Below, piece after piece: positions 1 through 9,666 of a stretch of 64,000 nucleotides of DNA. Source of the DNA: Marispirochaeta sp. (lineage in GTDB: Bacteria > Spirochaetota > Spirochaetia > JC444 > Marispirochaetaceae); assembly GCF_963668165.1 (NCBI RefSeq), contig NZ_OY764213.1:62001-126000 (forward strand), read 5' to 3'. The notes under the pieces are model-generated. The model had not been told where the DNA came from. It saw nothing but the letters and a program-made list of their open reading frames with translations, and did not search any database. Both the position numbers and the translations under genes were made by a program. Every line of letters starts with the position of its first letter. Position 1 is the first letter of the stretch.

Positions 1-42
1 ACCCGTCGGCGCCGCGCCACTGTATCCGGACCTGTGGAACCA

Positions 43-882
43 CTATTCATGCTCTATGAGGAGAAAGTTCATTATCGGCATGATTTTCCCGAAAAGCTCG
101 CCGTTCCGTAATGTCAGAAAACGTTGTTCCATCTCGGCCGCCGTAACGAGCTCCACGACACGATAGTGGTGGTTCTCCACAAACTGATCTGTCTTGCCCG
201 ATTCGATTCCGAACTTGATTGTTTCGTCCTGCAGTCCTGTCTCGATTAAGTCGTTCCGGCTCCTCATTGTTTGAAAATCAAAGACGACGCGACTCCCGGT
301 ACCGGAATCCTCGTTCAATCGGCGCAGCATGTGTGATACCGTAGCGGGCGACAGGTAGAACGTCACACCTTCCCACAAGAAAAGCGTTCGTCTCCGTTTG
401 TCGTAACCGTATCGACCGAGGAGATTTATGGGATCGTCTGTCTCAAAATTCGTCGGAATGAACGAGATATTCGGTCGGATATCGACATTATGCTTCCGTA
501 AACACTCGATCTTGTGCTCCTGTGTCGGTTTGGTGTCCAACTCGAATATACTTATCGAATCGGTTCGCATATCAAATCTATAGGGTCGACTATCGTAGCC
601 CGCGCCTAACAGGACGATCTGGTCAATGTCGTCGTTGATCGCGCGGATGAAGACATCATCGAAATATCTGGTTCTGGCAATGACGTACTCATACATCCCT
701 TTCGGTATATGCTGCTTGATCACCGCTCTTGATTCAGGAGTACAGAGCGCACCGCGTCGATCTTCCGGCAGGAAGAGTTCAGCCAGTTCATCGCGACTTT
801 GGACCGTTGTTTCCAGTTCGTAGTTGGACAATGCGCGCAGCGATGCTATCGCTACGGCGGTTTCGGATACTTTCTCTTCCAT
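43..882 (-). CDS. SAM-dependent methyltransferase, leucine carboxyl methyltransferase-like family
   Basis: A 279-residue class I methyltransferase of the LCMT/TIGR00027 type, which methylates carboxyl or hydroxyl groups on small molecules or proteins; the substrate is unknown. The SAM-binding motif is visible as VVLLGAGYDSRPYRF-like sequence near residue 90 (LLGAGYDSRPYRF), followed by the acidic FELDTKPTQEHK strand and a LFLWEGVTFYL segment typical of the family. The ATG at 882 was chosen because GGAGGAGAAG lies just upstream; the frame stays open further 5' but those residues are arginine-rich shadow translation. It is convergent with nothing and stands alone downstream of a broken MutS-like gene on the same strand. 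Family assignment is good, function is open. Confidence 0.85.
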   Translation of the reverse strand: MEEKVSETAVAIASLRALSNYELETTVQSRDELAELFLPEDRRGALCTPESRAVIKQHIPKGMYEYVIARTRYFDDVFIRAINDDIDQIVLLGAGYDSRPYRFDMRTDSISIFELDTKPTQEHKIECLRKHNVDIRPNISFIPTNFETDDPINLLGRYGYDKRRRTLFLWEGVTFYLSPATVSHMLRRLNEDSGTGSRVVFDFQTMRSRNDLIETGLQDETIKFGIESGKTDQFVENHHYRVVELVTAAEMEQRFLTLRNGELFGKIMPIMNFLLIEHE

Positions 883-956
883 ACTCTTCGCTTCTCCTCC
901 CGTCGGTGAGATAGGAGTATTCCGCGCCCACGCTACCCTGACCCGGCGGGCCGTGT

Positions 957-2159
957 CTACTCCCTTTGGCCTACGCCGTTTCGAGCCGCTCGCAGCGCTC
1001 CCAGTTCGAGTCCGTAGCGCGCCGCGATATCGGCTGCGTAGCTCTTGCCCTCGGGCTTCCCCGGGACCAGACGGAAGGTGGGCACATGCTCTCCGCCGAC
1101 CTCCCTGGTTGTTGCGACGAAGCTCAGGATTGGTTCGGCTTCGATCCGGGCAAGCTCGTGCATGTGCGTCACGTAAACCGCCCGGCAGCCGATTTCCTTG
1201 ATCAGCTCCAACACATCTTTCGCGAGGTATATCGCCTCGCCCATAGCGGTACTGGAAAGGGTTTCGTTCATAAGCAGAAGAGAGTGTCCGGAAAGCTTGA
1301 CGAGGATATCCCGGAGACGTACCGCCTCTTCTCCAAAACGGCCCCATTCGTCCTCCCGACGCTCCAAGGCAGGGTAGTGGGTATATATGGTGTCTACCGG
1401 GCTGAACGTCATGCTTTCGGCGGGAGCGAAGAGGCCGAGCTGAGCAAAGAGCTGGGCGACCCTATCGCTTGAAGAAACGTTGTCTTGCCGCCGTTGTTGG
1501 GGCCGGTAACGATGAAAATACGCTTAGTGGAGTCGGGCGGTACATCGCTGGCGATCACCGGGGAAGAGCTCTTCTCAGTGCAGTTGTTCCCGGCCGCTTT
1601 CCGCAGTAGAAGATCGAGATTATAGAGCGCTTCGGCTTCGAACTGACGCTCCTCCATGGCGGCCAACGTGGGGCGGCACAGGGGAAGTCTCTCCTCTCTC
1701 AATCTTCGAGCCAACGTCACCCCTCCCGCAAGAAAGAGCAGCTCATCTCCCAAGGCAACGAAGTTACCGGTATTAAGCGAGGCGAACTCGGTAAGAGCGT
1801 CCGCCAGCGGTTTAACGGATTTCTTCAACAGGGCGGAAAGGTCCCGAAAAAGCGGTATCAAAGCCGGATTTGCCGTTCGGTCCGGGAGGAGCGCCGAATG
1901 CAGCTTTGTAAGGCCGACATTATCCTTGGATCCGACCAGTCGATTGAGCAGGCCGCTGTCCCGATACGGCTCGCTGCCGACCGACAACACCGTGACCTCC
2001 TCCGGTTCGAGCCCGCCGTCAAGGTTTATGCCCAAGGCTATGCTCCTGAAATCGGCAAACAAGCCAACTAAATGCGGGATGTCTCAGTTCCAGGTGGTGC
2101 TTCTCCTCGATCGCTGCGGTAACATGCCGCGCCACATCGTTCATGCTCGAAAACCTCAT
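957..2159 (-). pseudogene. MutS-like ATPase, frameshifted
   Basis: A MutS-family (domain V) ATPase split across frames. The middle part carries the Walker A motif GPNNGGKTTFLQAIG; translation then leaves the frame at a short G run (1460-1462 on the plus strand), where one missing base would restore VAQLFAQLGLFAPAES and join the downstream part with the DTIYTHYP, LLLMNETLSSTA (Walker B/signature) and VTHMHELA motifs and the GKSYAADIAARYG end. A second shift lies near 2063-2085, upstream of which MNDVARHVTAAIEEKHHLEL reads in another frame. Without an N-terminal mismatch-binding domain it resembles the short MutS-related proteins rather than MutS itself. Two breaks favour a true pseudogene, but homopolymer sequencing errors could explain them. 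Confidence 0.75.
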
Positions 2160-2562
2160 ACTAAAGAGACACTTAACCGGCCCGAGGTGACACTGCAACG
2201 AGGAAGGTTGACTCCCCGCGGGGATGCGCCGGAGCTGAACTTATCTGTCGGCAACTCACTGTATTATACCATTGCCGAGGCGACGCGGCCGAATTATCGG
2301 GACTGTGCGCGATCACCATGCCGGTGAGCAGTGGCCTGACCGAACGATAGGAAGAGTTATCGCTGTAGCTGAGCCGATTCGCCGGCGAACGCGCTCCCAA
2401 GGCGTCATCGGCGGCCCAGTACGCGTTCGCGTGGCGTCTTGGACGCGTTGAGACTGAACAAGGTTCGTTAATCAAGACGGTTTCGTCTGATTTGCGCACT
2501 TTTGTGCCGTAATGTGGGTGCTCCTATCTTAGTATGCGCATCAAGTGAAGTATCAGAGTCGG

Positions 2563-3156
2563 TCAGTTCAGCAGGGCCGGCTCGAGACCCGGCGGAGCAC
2601 GGCCGGTCTTGACCAGGTGAGCGAGGATATCGCGTATCTCGGCCGGATCCTCAATGACCGCGATGACCTTCATGCCCCACCCGCACTTGGGGCATACCAG
2701 CGGATCGATCTCGTACACCTTCGCGAGCAGCCGCGCCCATGCTCGTTTGCGGGCGTTGACGGTGACTTCCTCGCTCTCATCCAGAGGCTCGAAGCCCGGA
2801 TCGTCCAGATCGGAAGCTTCAGGCGGATGTGATGCCCGCCAGCCCTCAGGTGCACGAGCAGTGACGTTCGGCATCTGCGGCCATCATCGTCCTTTCGTGC
2901 GCGATGAGTAGAGCCCGTATCGTCTGATCAGCTGGACCCGCCGGGGAGGGATGTGTTGCGTCAACTCGGCCAAGAAGTCCAAGGCGCCAAACAGATGCAC
3001 GTTTTCCTTGAAATAGTCTGAGTACTTCGTATGGAACAGCACCTTCCCCTTGAACGGATCGTAGCGGATCTTCTTCAGTGACATCGGATGTCGAGAGATG
3101 TACTCAGCCAGACTCTCATGGCTCTTAGCGTCGGTGAGCCGAACGGAGTTCGTCGA
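2563..3156 (-). pseudogene. IS91-type (Y2) transposase, C-terminal remnant
   Basis: The reading frame encodes the C-terminal half of a Y2 transposase of the IS91/ISCR kind: a beta-rich stretch (HPMSLKKIRYDPFKGKVLF), then LDFLAELTQHIPPRRVQLIRRYG, and near the end a zinc-ribbon-like CPKC motif (DPLVCPKCGWGMKVIAVI). A TGA at 2884-2886 interrupts the frame (TKGR-stop-WPQM), and the HUH catalytic N-terminus is missing; a TAG at 3157-3159 closes the frame upstream. It is therefore inactive. A tyrosine recombinase of the kind that commonly accompanies such transposases survives as a remnant at 12935-13523, so both may derive from one element type. Confidence 0.8.
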
Positions 3157-3345
3157 CTACTTTTCTAATCTGACTTACAATCTATAGAGTACTGATTTTT
3201 ATGAAACGAGCGCCTTAACCGCGGAAATTTCCGCTCCATGCAACACTCATCAACACTACCTCCTGTTATTCGCGGAGTAATTGTTCATTTGTTGAACCTC
3301 CATTACCGGAAAACTGTCAAGGGAATCGATAATGAAGAGGAATGA

Positions 3346-4158
3346 CTATCCGGTCATTTCCCCATCGACCCGGGGCAGAGATTCGCTCTGATCGTCCTTG
3401 AGCCCGACGCCGGAAAGACGCAGACGGAATGACTTATCCAGAAGGTAGGTAAGCTTCTCTGCGGCAAGCCGGGGACTCATCCCCTCCGGACGCACATTGG
3501 AAATACAATTCCGCTGATCGTCCCTGGTTACCCCCGGATCGGGGTTCCAGGTCATATAGATGCCCATACTGTCCGGCGATGATAATCCGGGACGTTCTCC
3601 GATCAGAATCACCGCCGCCCTGGCGTTCAAAAGAAACGCGATCTCGTCGGCTGCGGCTACACGGCTCTGCTGCACCAGACAGATGGGAGAAAGGGCATAT
3701 TTCCGGGATTCGAGCAGTGGCAACAATTCTTCAAGAAAAGGAACGGCATTCGTTTCGATCGCCAGAGCCGAAAGGCCGTCGCCCGCAACCAGCGCAATAT
3801 CGTACGCCCCGGAACCTTTTGCCTCTTCCGCTTTCAATATTTCCCGCGAGGCGACGGAGAGTTTCCGGCCCAGATCCGGACGCTGCAGATACTCGATTCG
3901 ATCCCTCGCCTCGCTGTGCAGAATAAGGGTCCTCCTCGATACGGGGGAACCTGGGATCCGGTCGATGTTCCTCTTCAGCGCCTCGACACCTAAGGCCGCA
4001 TGGACCGCATCCCGGGCCAGGGCATGGCATAGCTGGAACGAGAGATGCTCCCGGGTCGGGACGGATATCCCGCAGTGTCCGATGGCGATCCTGGCAGCGG
4101 TGTATCCCCGCAGCCGTTCCCAAGAGTCAAGCGTAACAGAACGATCCGGCTGTGTCAT
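3346..4158 (-). CDS. eutC: ethanolamine ammonia-lyase small subunit
   Basis: EutC, 270 residues, the small subunit of the adenosylcobalamin-dependent ethanolamine ammonia-lyase that turns ethanolamine into acetaldehyde and ammonia. Recognised from the TAARIAIGHCGISVPTREHL opening, the FQLCHALARDAVH helix and the C-terminal NCISNVRPEGMSPRLAAEKL segment. Length is normal for the family. The start ATG overlaps the eutB stop by four bases (ATGA), so the two are translationally coupled. It is the last gene of a minus-strand run dctP-dctQ-dctM-eutB-eutC. No other eut genes (microcompartment shell, EutA reactivase, EutH) are in the window. Confidence 0.95.
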   Translation of the reverse strand: MTQPDRSVTLDSWERLRGYTAARIAIGHCGISVPTREHLSFQLCHALARDAVHAALGVEALKRNIDRIPGSPVSRRTLILHSEARDRIEYLQRPDLGRKLSVASREILKAEEAKGSGAYDIALVAGDGLSALAIETNAVPFLEELLPLLESRKYALSPICLVQQSRVAAADEIAFLLNARAAVILIGERPGLSSPDSMGIYMTWNPDPGVTRDDQRNCISNVRPEGMSPRLAAEKLTYLLDKSFRLRLSGVGLKDDQSESLPRVDGEMTG

Positions 4159-5540
4159 AAATTCTCACTCTCCATCAACAACCGGCTTTGCCCGGAATTA
4201 CCCGGCAGAGGTTTCATATCGCCGTTGAACAGTTTCATGGAGATAAGCCACTCCTCGAATTCCGGTGCGGGACGAAGTCCCAGAACGCTGCGTACGTAGA
4301 GTGCATCATGAAAAGAGGTACTCTGATAGTTCAGCATTATGTCGTCCGCTCCCGGAACTCCCATAATAAAATTGCAGCCGGCGGTCCCCATCAACGTCAA
4401 AAGGACGTCCATATCATTCTGATCTGCCTCGGCATGATTGGTATAGCATATATCCATCCCCATCGGCAGACCGAGCAGTTTTCCACAAAAATGGTCTTCC
4501 AGCCCTGCACGGATAATCTGCTTGCCGTCGAAGAGATACTCGGGACCGATAAACCCTACCACGGTGTTTACCAAAAGCGGCTCAAAAATCCTCGCCAGTC
4601 CGTAGGTACGGGCCTCCAGCGTCTGCTGATCCACGCCGTAGTGGGCATCCGCAGACAGGGCGCTTCCCTGTCCCGTTTCGAAATACATCACGTTCTTACC
4701 CAGGGTTCCGCGATTCAGGGAGAGCGCCGCCTCATGAGCTTCCTTGAGAATCGAGTATCCGACGCCGAAACTCTCATTGACTCCCTGAGTGCCGCCGATT
4801 GATTGAAAAACCAGGTCCACCGGAACGCCTTTCTCAATCAGCTCCAGGGTATTGGTCACGTGGGTGAGCACGCAACCCTGGGTAGGGATTTCGTTTTTTC
4901 CGATGAAATCGTCCAGGAGCCGCAGCAGCCGGATCAGATTTTCGCTATTGTCGGTCGCCGGATTGATACCTATCACGGCATCGCCGCTGCCGTAGAACAA
5001 GCCGTCGAAGATGGAAGCGGCAATGCCCTTAGGGTCGTCCAGCGGATGATTGGGCTGCAAACGGACGGAAAGACGCCCGGGAAGCCCCAGGGTATTCCGG
5101 AACGAGGTGACGACCCGGATCCTGGAGGCAACCAGGATCAGATCCTGGTTGCGCATGATTTTCGACACGGCGGCGACCATTTCCGGAATAAGCCCCGGGG
5201 CAATCCGCGCAAGGGCTTCGGCATCGGCCTCATCCGAAAGAAGCCAATTCCGGAATTCTCCGATGGTCAGGGATTCAAAATCCTTCAAGGCTTCGCCGTC
5301 GCGGGTTTCATAGATTATTCTGCTGACCTCATCTTCCTCGCAGGGGATCAGCTCTTCCTGAAGAAAACGTCGCAGAGGGAGATCCGCAAGGCACAACTGG
5401 GCGGCGATACGCTCCTGTTCGCAGGATGCCGCAATTCCCGCCAGTTGGTCTCCGGATCGTTCGGGGCTCGCCGTAGCCATAAGCTCTTTCAGGGAATCGA
5501 ATCGATAAGTCTGCGCTCCTATGGTATAAGAATAGGCCAT
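4155..5540 (-). CDS. eutB: ethanolamine ammonia-lyase large subunit
   Basis: EutB, 461 residues, the catalytic TIM-barrel subunit that binds ethanolamine and, with EutC, adenosylcobalamin. Family segments are clear: YETRDGEALKDF, FRNTLGLPGRLSVRLQPNHP, GSGDAVIGINPATDN, FETGQGSALSADAHYGVDQ (active-site glutamate region), and CYTNHAEADQNDMD. Length matches functional homologues and there are no breaks. It starts 22 bases after dctM ends and overlaps eutC by four bases. Pairing with a TRAP importer suggests that ethanolamine, or a relative of it, is the transported substrate; this is inference from gene order. Confidence 0.96.
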   Translation of the reverse strand: MAYSYTIGAQTYRFDSLKELMATASPERSGDQLAGIAASCEQERIAAQLCLADLPLRRFLQEELIPCEEDEVSRIIYETRDGEALKDFESLTIGEFRNWLLSDEADAEALARIAPGLIPEMVAAVSKIMRNQDLILVASRIRVVTSFRNTLGLPGRLSVRLQPNHPLDDPKGIAASIFDGLFYGSGDAVIGINPATDNSENLIRLLRLLDDFIGKNEIPTQGCVLTHVTNTLELIEKGVPVDLVFQSIGGTQGVNESFGVGYSILKEAHEAALSLNRGTLGKNVMYFETGQGSALSADAHYGVDQQTLEARTYGLARIFEPLLVNTVVGFIGPEYLFDGKQIIRAGLEDHFCGKLLGLPMGMDICYTNHAEADQNDMDVLLTLMGTAGCNFIMGVPGADDIMLNYQSTSFHDALYVRSVLGLRPAPEFEEWLISMKLFNGDMKPLPGNSGQSRLLMESENL

Positions 5541-5562
5541 CCGCGAAATCCTCGTACGATGA

Positions 5563-6885
5563 TTAATTGCCGTAATACAGATCGGGAAGCCATGTCGCGA
5601 TGCCCGGGAAGGCGATAATCAGTCCCAGGCACGCTATCATCACCATAACAAAGGGAAAAACCGATTTGTATATGTGGGAGAGGGTAATCTCCTTGGGGGC
5701 CATCGCCTTCATCAAAAATAAATTGTATCCGAAAGGCGGCGTCAGATACGCGATCTGGCAGGTAATGGTATACAGTACTCCGTACCAGATCGGATTGAAC
5801 CCGAGCTTTATAATGAGGGGCACGTAAAGGGGCGCCACGATAATCAGCATCGCCGTGTCGTCCAGAAACATTCCCATGACGATAAAAGAAAGCTGCATCA
5901 TGACTATGACGCCCCACGGACCGAATCCGTGGTTCAGAAAAATTTCTTTTATTGCGTGAACCGCACCAAGACCGTCGAAAATCGCACCGAAGGCGAGGGC
6001 CGCCAATATCACCCACATAAACATACAGCTAATGCTCAAGGTTTCCCTCAGGACATCATGCATGATCTTCCAGGTTAAACGTCTCTTTATCAGCGCCACA
6101 ATGGTGGTAACCGCCGCTCCGATGGCGGAACTCTCTACGATGCTGGTTACTCCCATAAAGAATAATCCCGACATCGAGAAAATAATTATCAGAGGGAATA
6201 CTGCGGCTTTCAGAAGCTTGATCTTCTTGATCCAGCTTACCTTTCTTTCCTCCCGTGGGACGATGGGTCCCAAGTCGGGTTGAAAGAAACACCGCAGAAG
6301 AATATAGACCACGAACAGTCCGGCAAGAAGCAATCCGGGAAAGACTCCCGCAAGCCACAGTCTGCCCACGGGCTGCCTGGCGATCATGCCGTACAAAACG
6401 AGAACGACGCTGGGGGGGATCAGAATTCCTAGGGAACTTCCGGCCTGAATCACACCGGTAAGCATTGTTTTGTCGTAGTTCCTTTTCAGCATTTCCGGAA
6501 GAGCAATAGTGCTTCCCACCGCCATTCCGGCCACGCTCAGGCCGTTTATTGCGGAGATAATCGCCATAAGAACGATTGTTCCGACCGCAAGCCCGCCCCG
6601 TACGGGGCCCATCCAGACATGGATCATTTCATAAAGATCGTCGGCTATATTCGTTTTCGCAAACATGTAACCGATATAAATAAAAATCGGCAGGGTCAGC
6701 AGGGTATACCAGTTCATAAGATTGATACTGGCCTGGAAGGCCATGCCGACACCGCCCTTCCCCCACAACAAAAGAGAAAACACCGAGGCGACACCGCCGA
6801 TTACCGCATAAATATGGCGACCAGTGAGCAGTAATACCGCCATCGAGAGGAACATCAGGATCGCCATCAAACCGAATCCGCTCAC
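5563..6885 (-). CDS. dctM: TRAP transporter large permease
   Basis: DctM-type large membrane subunit of a tripartite ATP-independent periplasmic transporter, 440 residues with about twelve hydrophobic segments. The family signature regions NGLSVAGMAVGSTIALPEM, GVIQAGSSLGILIPPSVVLVLYG and the C-terminal LTPPFGYNLFLMKAMAP are present. It uses an ion gradient together with the small permease and the binding protein. It begins three bases after dctQ ends and is followed closely by eutB, so the transporter and the lyase look co-transcribed. Confidence 0.93.
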   Translation of the reverse strand: MSGFGLMAILMFLSMAVLLLTGRHIYAVIGGVASVFSLLLWGKGGVGMAFQASINLMNWYTLLTLPIFIYIGYMFAKTNIADDLYEMIHVWMGPVRGGLAVGTIVLMAIISAINGLSVAGMAVGSTIALPEMLKRNYDKTMLTGVIQAGSSLGILIPPSVVLVLYGMIARQPVGRLWLAGVFPGLLLAGLFVVYILLRCFFQPDLGPIVPREERKVSWIKKIKLLKAAVFPLIIIFSMSGLFFMGVTSIVESSAIGAAVTTIVALIKRRLTWKIMHDVLRETLSISCMFMWVILAALAFGAIFDGLGAVHAIKEIFLNHGFGPWGVIVMMQLSFIVMGMFLDDTAMLIIVAPLYVPLIIKLGFNPIWYGVLYTITCQIAYLTPPFGYNLFLMKAMAPKEITLSHIYKSVFPFVMVMIACLGLIIAFPGIATWLPDLYYGN

Positions 6886-6888
6886 TCC

Positions 6889-7419
6889 TTACCCCTCGCT
6901 CCGTAAATGACTGATATCCTTGCCCCGCACCAGCGCGATATCCTTGAGCAGCTCCGAAGTGGTCTGCAGGAATAACAGAGAGATTCCGAAAGTCATAATG
7001 ACTTTTATAGGAATCAGGGAAGGCTTCCATGCGGAATAGGAAACCTGATGGTATTCGATGGCATAGAGAGTGCCCTTGCAAGAACCGTGCAGCAGCACGC
7101 CCAGATAAACCAGCACCACGACAAAGGTGATGATGTCCATGATCGCCTTTTTTTTAGGACTCCATCGATGATACAGCAGATCCATACGGACGTGACCGTC
7201 GAGGATCAAGGTATAAGCACCGCCGAGCATGTAGTATGCGGCCATAACGAATTGCGACAATTCGATGGACCAGATGTTCGGCTTGTTGAAAAAAGTTCTG
7301 GATACGGATTCGTATAGAAGTATTCCGATCAGGAACAGTACGATTACCATTGCGAGTTTTCCGACGGTACGACTGATCCCGTCGACAGTTCGAATATATT
7401 TTTCCACGGCTCGATTCAT
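6889..7419 (-). CDS. dctQ: TRAP transporter small permease
   Basis: DctQ-type small permease, 176 residues with four membrane segments (for example LAMVIVLFLIGILLYESVSR and ITFVVVLVYLGVLLHG). The ATG at 7419 (MNRAVEKYIRTVDG) was preferred over upstream alternatives because AAGGATGGGAAG precedes it and the resulting length fits the family. It lies between the binding-protein gene and dctM, with a hairpin in the gap to the binding-protein gene. Confidence 0.88.
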   Translation of the reverse strand: MNRAVEKYIRTVDGISRTVGKLAMVIVLFLIGILLYESVSRTFFNKPNIWSIELSQFVMAAYYMLGGAYTLILDGHVRMDLLYHRWSPKKKAIMDIITFVVVLVYLGVLLHGSCKGTLYAIEYHQVSYSAWKPSLIPIKVIMTFGISLLFLQTTSELLKDIALVRGKDISHLRSEG

Positions 7420-7449
7420 TTCTTCCCATCCTTCATGCAAATACGGAAG

Positions 7450-7480
7450 TACCCCCAACATGAAATCCACATCGGGGGTA
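7450..7480 (-). promoter_or_regulatory. intercistronic hairpin after dctP
   Basis: TACCCCC (7450-7456) and GGGGGTA (7474-7480) form a seven-base-pair GC-rich stem with a 17-nt loop in the gap between dctP and dctQ on the minus strand. On that strand no T run follows, so it is more likely to slow 3' decay or attenuate read-through than to terminate fully. Such hairpins fit higher expression of the binding protein than of the permeases. Confidence 0.5.
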
Positions 7481-7508
7481 TCTTTTCCTTCGATTTACGA
7501 CGAAAAAC

Positions 7509-8615
7509 CTACTCATCATACCGGTACGGAGGACCGGCCTTTTTCATCGTATCCACATACTCTTTGAATATCTCCACAACCTTTGCATTCCGGGGACTTT
7601 CCTGCGCGACTTCGTCCCAGAATTTATAGGCGGCGTCTTCCACAATCTGCCACTCATCGTCGGGGATGGATGTCAGCTCAAGCTTTCCCCCCTGGGTCCG
7701 GTAATACGCCTCGCCGTACCAGTACCAGTGCAAGCGGAAATAGTGGGATTTGTCGATCGCCAACTTCACCAACTGCTGCAGATGTTCGGGAAGGGCTTCC
7801 CAAGACTCGGTGTTGACGAACCAGCCTCCGGCCCAGGCGCCGGATATCGGGTTGGTCAGATAATACTTCGTGACATCGGCCCATCCGACTGTGTAATCCT
7901 CGGTAATCCCCGACCATGCGACGCCGTCCAGCATTCCGGTCTGGATTGCCATCTCCACATCTTCATACGGCAGGGTAACCGGAACGACGCCGAACTGTTT
8001 CATGAACTCTCCGCCGGTGGGAAACATATACATACGGAGACCCTGAAAATCCTTGATGGACCGAATGGGTTTGGTGGTGGCGAAATTGCACGGGTCCCAA
8101 CTTCCATGACTCAACCAGGTAACATTCTCCACTTCGTCATACGCCTCTTTCCATATATCGTTGAGACCGTACCAGTTCCATAGTACGTTCACATCCAGGC
8201 CGTAACGCGCAGCCAGAGGAAAATAGGCGCCGAAGATCGAAACATCAACCGGCGCAGCCATGGAATCGTCATCGCTTACCGCCATGTCGATGGTTCCTTC
8301 CTGCAGGGCCCGCAGAATTTCTCCCTGGGGAACCAGTTGATCCGCCGAATATACCTCGATTACCATCTCGCCGTTGGCGGCTATATTGAACTCATCGATG
8401 GCATTCTTTACTACATACTCATTCAACGCCGGGCCGGCATAGGATTGCAGGCGCCATTTGATAGGCTCCTTTACCTCCGCAGGAACTCCCGCCGGTTCCG
8501 CACTGTCTGCGGTCGCGGGGGCCTTCTCGGAACAGGCGTCGAGAATAAGCATCGATGTGATCAGCAGAGACAAAGTTATAAAAGAACAAATCTTTTTCGA
8601 TCTCCCTTTCAGCAT
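7509..8615 (-). CDS. dctP: TRAP transporter substrate-binding lipoprotein
   Basis: DctP-type periplasmic solute receptor, 368 residues. The N-terminus is a lipoprotein signal (KKICSFITLSLLITSMLILDAC, cleavage before Cys28 or so at the LDAC lipobox), so the protein should be anchored at the membrane surface. Family features include EILRALQEGTIDMAVSD, IKDFQGLRMYMFPTGGEFMKQFGVVPV and VAWSGITEDYTVGW. It is first in the operon ahead of the permeases and eutBC. The ligand cannot be read from sequence; ethanolamine or a related amine is suggested by context only. Confidence 0.92.
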   Translation of the reverse strand: MLKGRSKKICSFITLSLLITSMLILDACSEKAPATADSAEPAGVPAEVKEPIKWRLQSYAGPALNEYVVKNAIDEFNIAANGEMVIEVYSADQLVPQGEILRALQEGTIDMAVSDDDSMAAPVDVSIFGAYFPLAARYGLDVNVLWNWYGLNDIWKEAYDEVENVTWLSHGSWDPCNFATTKPIRSIKDFQGLRMYMFPTGGEFMKQFGVVPVTLPYEDVEMAIQTGMLDGVAWSGITEDYTVGWADVTKYYLTNPISGAWAGGWFVNTESWEALPEHLQQLVKLAIDKSHYFRLHWYWYGEAYYRTQGGKLELTSIPDDEWQIVEDAAYKFWDEVAQESPRNAKVVEIFKEYVDTMKKAGPPYRYDE

Positions 8616-9040
8616 TGCATACTCCTCTTCTATAGCTGTAAGAATTCTATCGAAGTAATTGCATGAAGCGTGCCAAGCGGAAACGCCGTTCGAAACCGGG
8701 AATCAATAAAGATACTTATACAATAATCATTTATTCTAAAAAGAATTATTTACAAACTGCACCGGACAACTCAGTCCGGCCGGAGAAATACTCTTCCGGG
8801 AAACTCCGAATGTCTACGTGCGTGTAGGGATTATTTGACTTTTTTACCTTTATGAAAAATTTCCGATCGATGAAAACCCGGGAAACATTACCCCGGCGTT
8901 CGACAGCAGCGGAGAATACTCATTTACTATTATTGAGCCAAATCCGCGCCGCAAAGGATTCCCTCTCGTCGGAAAAATATCCTCGTATTGTGGAAACCGA
9001 ATCACCGTCGATTTTACAAAGGCGAATCTCGTCAAATGAT
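8616..9040. other. intergenic region upstream of dctP
   Basis: About 425 bases without a convincing gene. It must hold the promoter of the dctPQM-eutBC operon, but I cannot point to a clear -35/-10 pair. Its right border is a 26-bp sequence repeated at 12338. Confidence 0.5.
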
Positions 9041-9066
9041 GAAAAGTTATATTTTCTGTCAAATAG
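9041..9066. repeat. 26-bp junction repeat, copy 1
   Basis: The sequence beginning GAAAAGTTATATTTTCTGTC and ending AAATAG is identical to 12338-12363, 3.3 kb away and in the same orientation. Here it marks the point where an aldo/keto reductase frame stops. Confidence 0.85.
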
Positions 9067-9486
9067 GTCTGAAGCAGATCGATATAGTCGGTTTTCAGGC
9101 GCCTGAGGCTCTGTTCCACTTCGCCTCTGATGGAATCTCCCTTCTGATAGAGATAAATATCCACGGATTTCGTTCCCGAGGGAGTATCCTTTTCCGTTGT
9201 AAAACGAAATATCCGATCTTACGGTCCCAGAGGAGTCCGCATTTCGTGGCAAGAACTACCTTGTCCCGGCGACCCTTCAGGGCCTTTCCGACAACCTCTT
9301 CCGAATGACCGAATCCATAGACAGGAGCCGTATCGACAAATTGATGCCTCCGTCAAGGGCGGCATGAATCGCTTTGACAGCCGACTCATCATCGTATCCG
9401 CCCTACATCCATCCTCCGATGGCCCAGGCTCCGAACGCCACGACAGAAGCTTCAATACCGAATGCTCCAAGAACGCGTGTCTGCAT
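9067..9486 (-). pseudogene. aldo/keto reductase, degenerate
   Basis: Fragments of an aldo/keto reductase spread over two or three frames. From 9486 the start MQTRVLGAFGIEASVVAFG and AWAIGGWM read well, then a stop, GGYDDESAVKAIHAALDGGI, frame changes, and finally GDSIRGEVEQSLRRLKTDYI and DLLQTY near 9070, after which homology ends at the 26-bp repeat. Multiple stops and loss of the C-terminal half make this a pseudogene. An intact paralogue lies at 9667-10656. Confidence 0.8.
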
Positions 9487-9666
9487 TTTTTCATCTCCAG
9501 GATAAATATAACATCTACATAACGAGAATGATATATTCCGGTAGAATCAATCATGATAAAGAAACAGAGGCGTACAGTCGTACGCCTCTACCATAACAAT
9601 TAATAACGCTAATAATTGAATATCGTAATATTGATGACGGTCAAAGGAACCTCAAGTCTTTACCGA

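Noticed and set aside
626..1472. Long plus-strand frames opposite the methyltransferase and MutS-like genes
   Set aside because: They are arginine/proline-rich antisense shadows without ribosome sites or family similarity.
3181..3345. Possible terminator behind eutC
   Set aside because: I could not find a stable hairpin with a T run on the minus strand there.
4803..5618. 271-residue plus-strand frame opposite eutB
   Set aside because: Antisense of a well-conserved gene; no independent coding evidence.
9041..9066. The 26-bp repeat as a promoter (TTGACA and TATAAC inside on the minus strand)
   Set aside because: The two boxes are only five bases apart, far too close for a sigma70 promoter.
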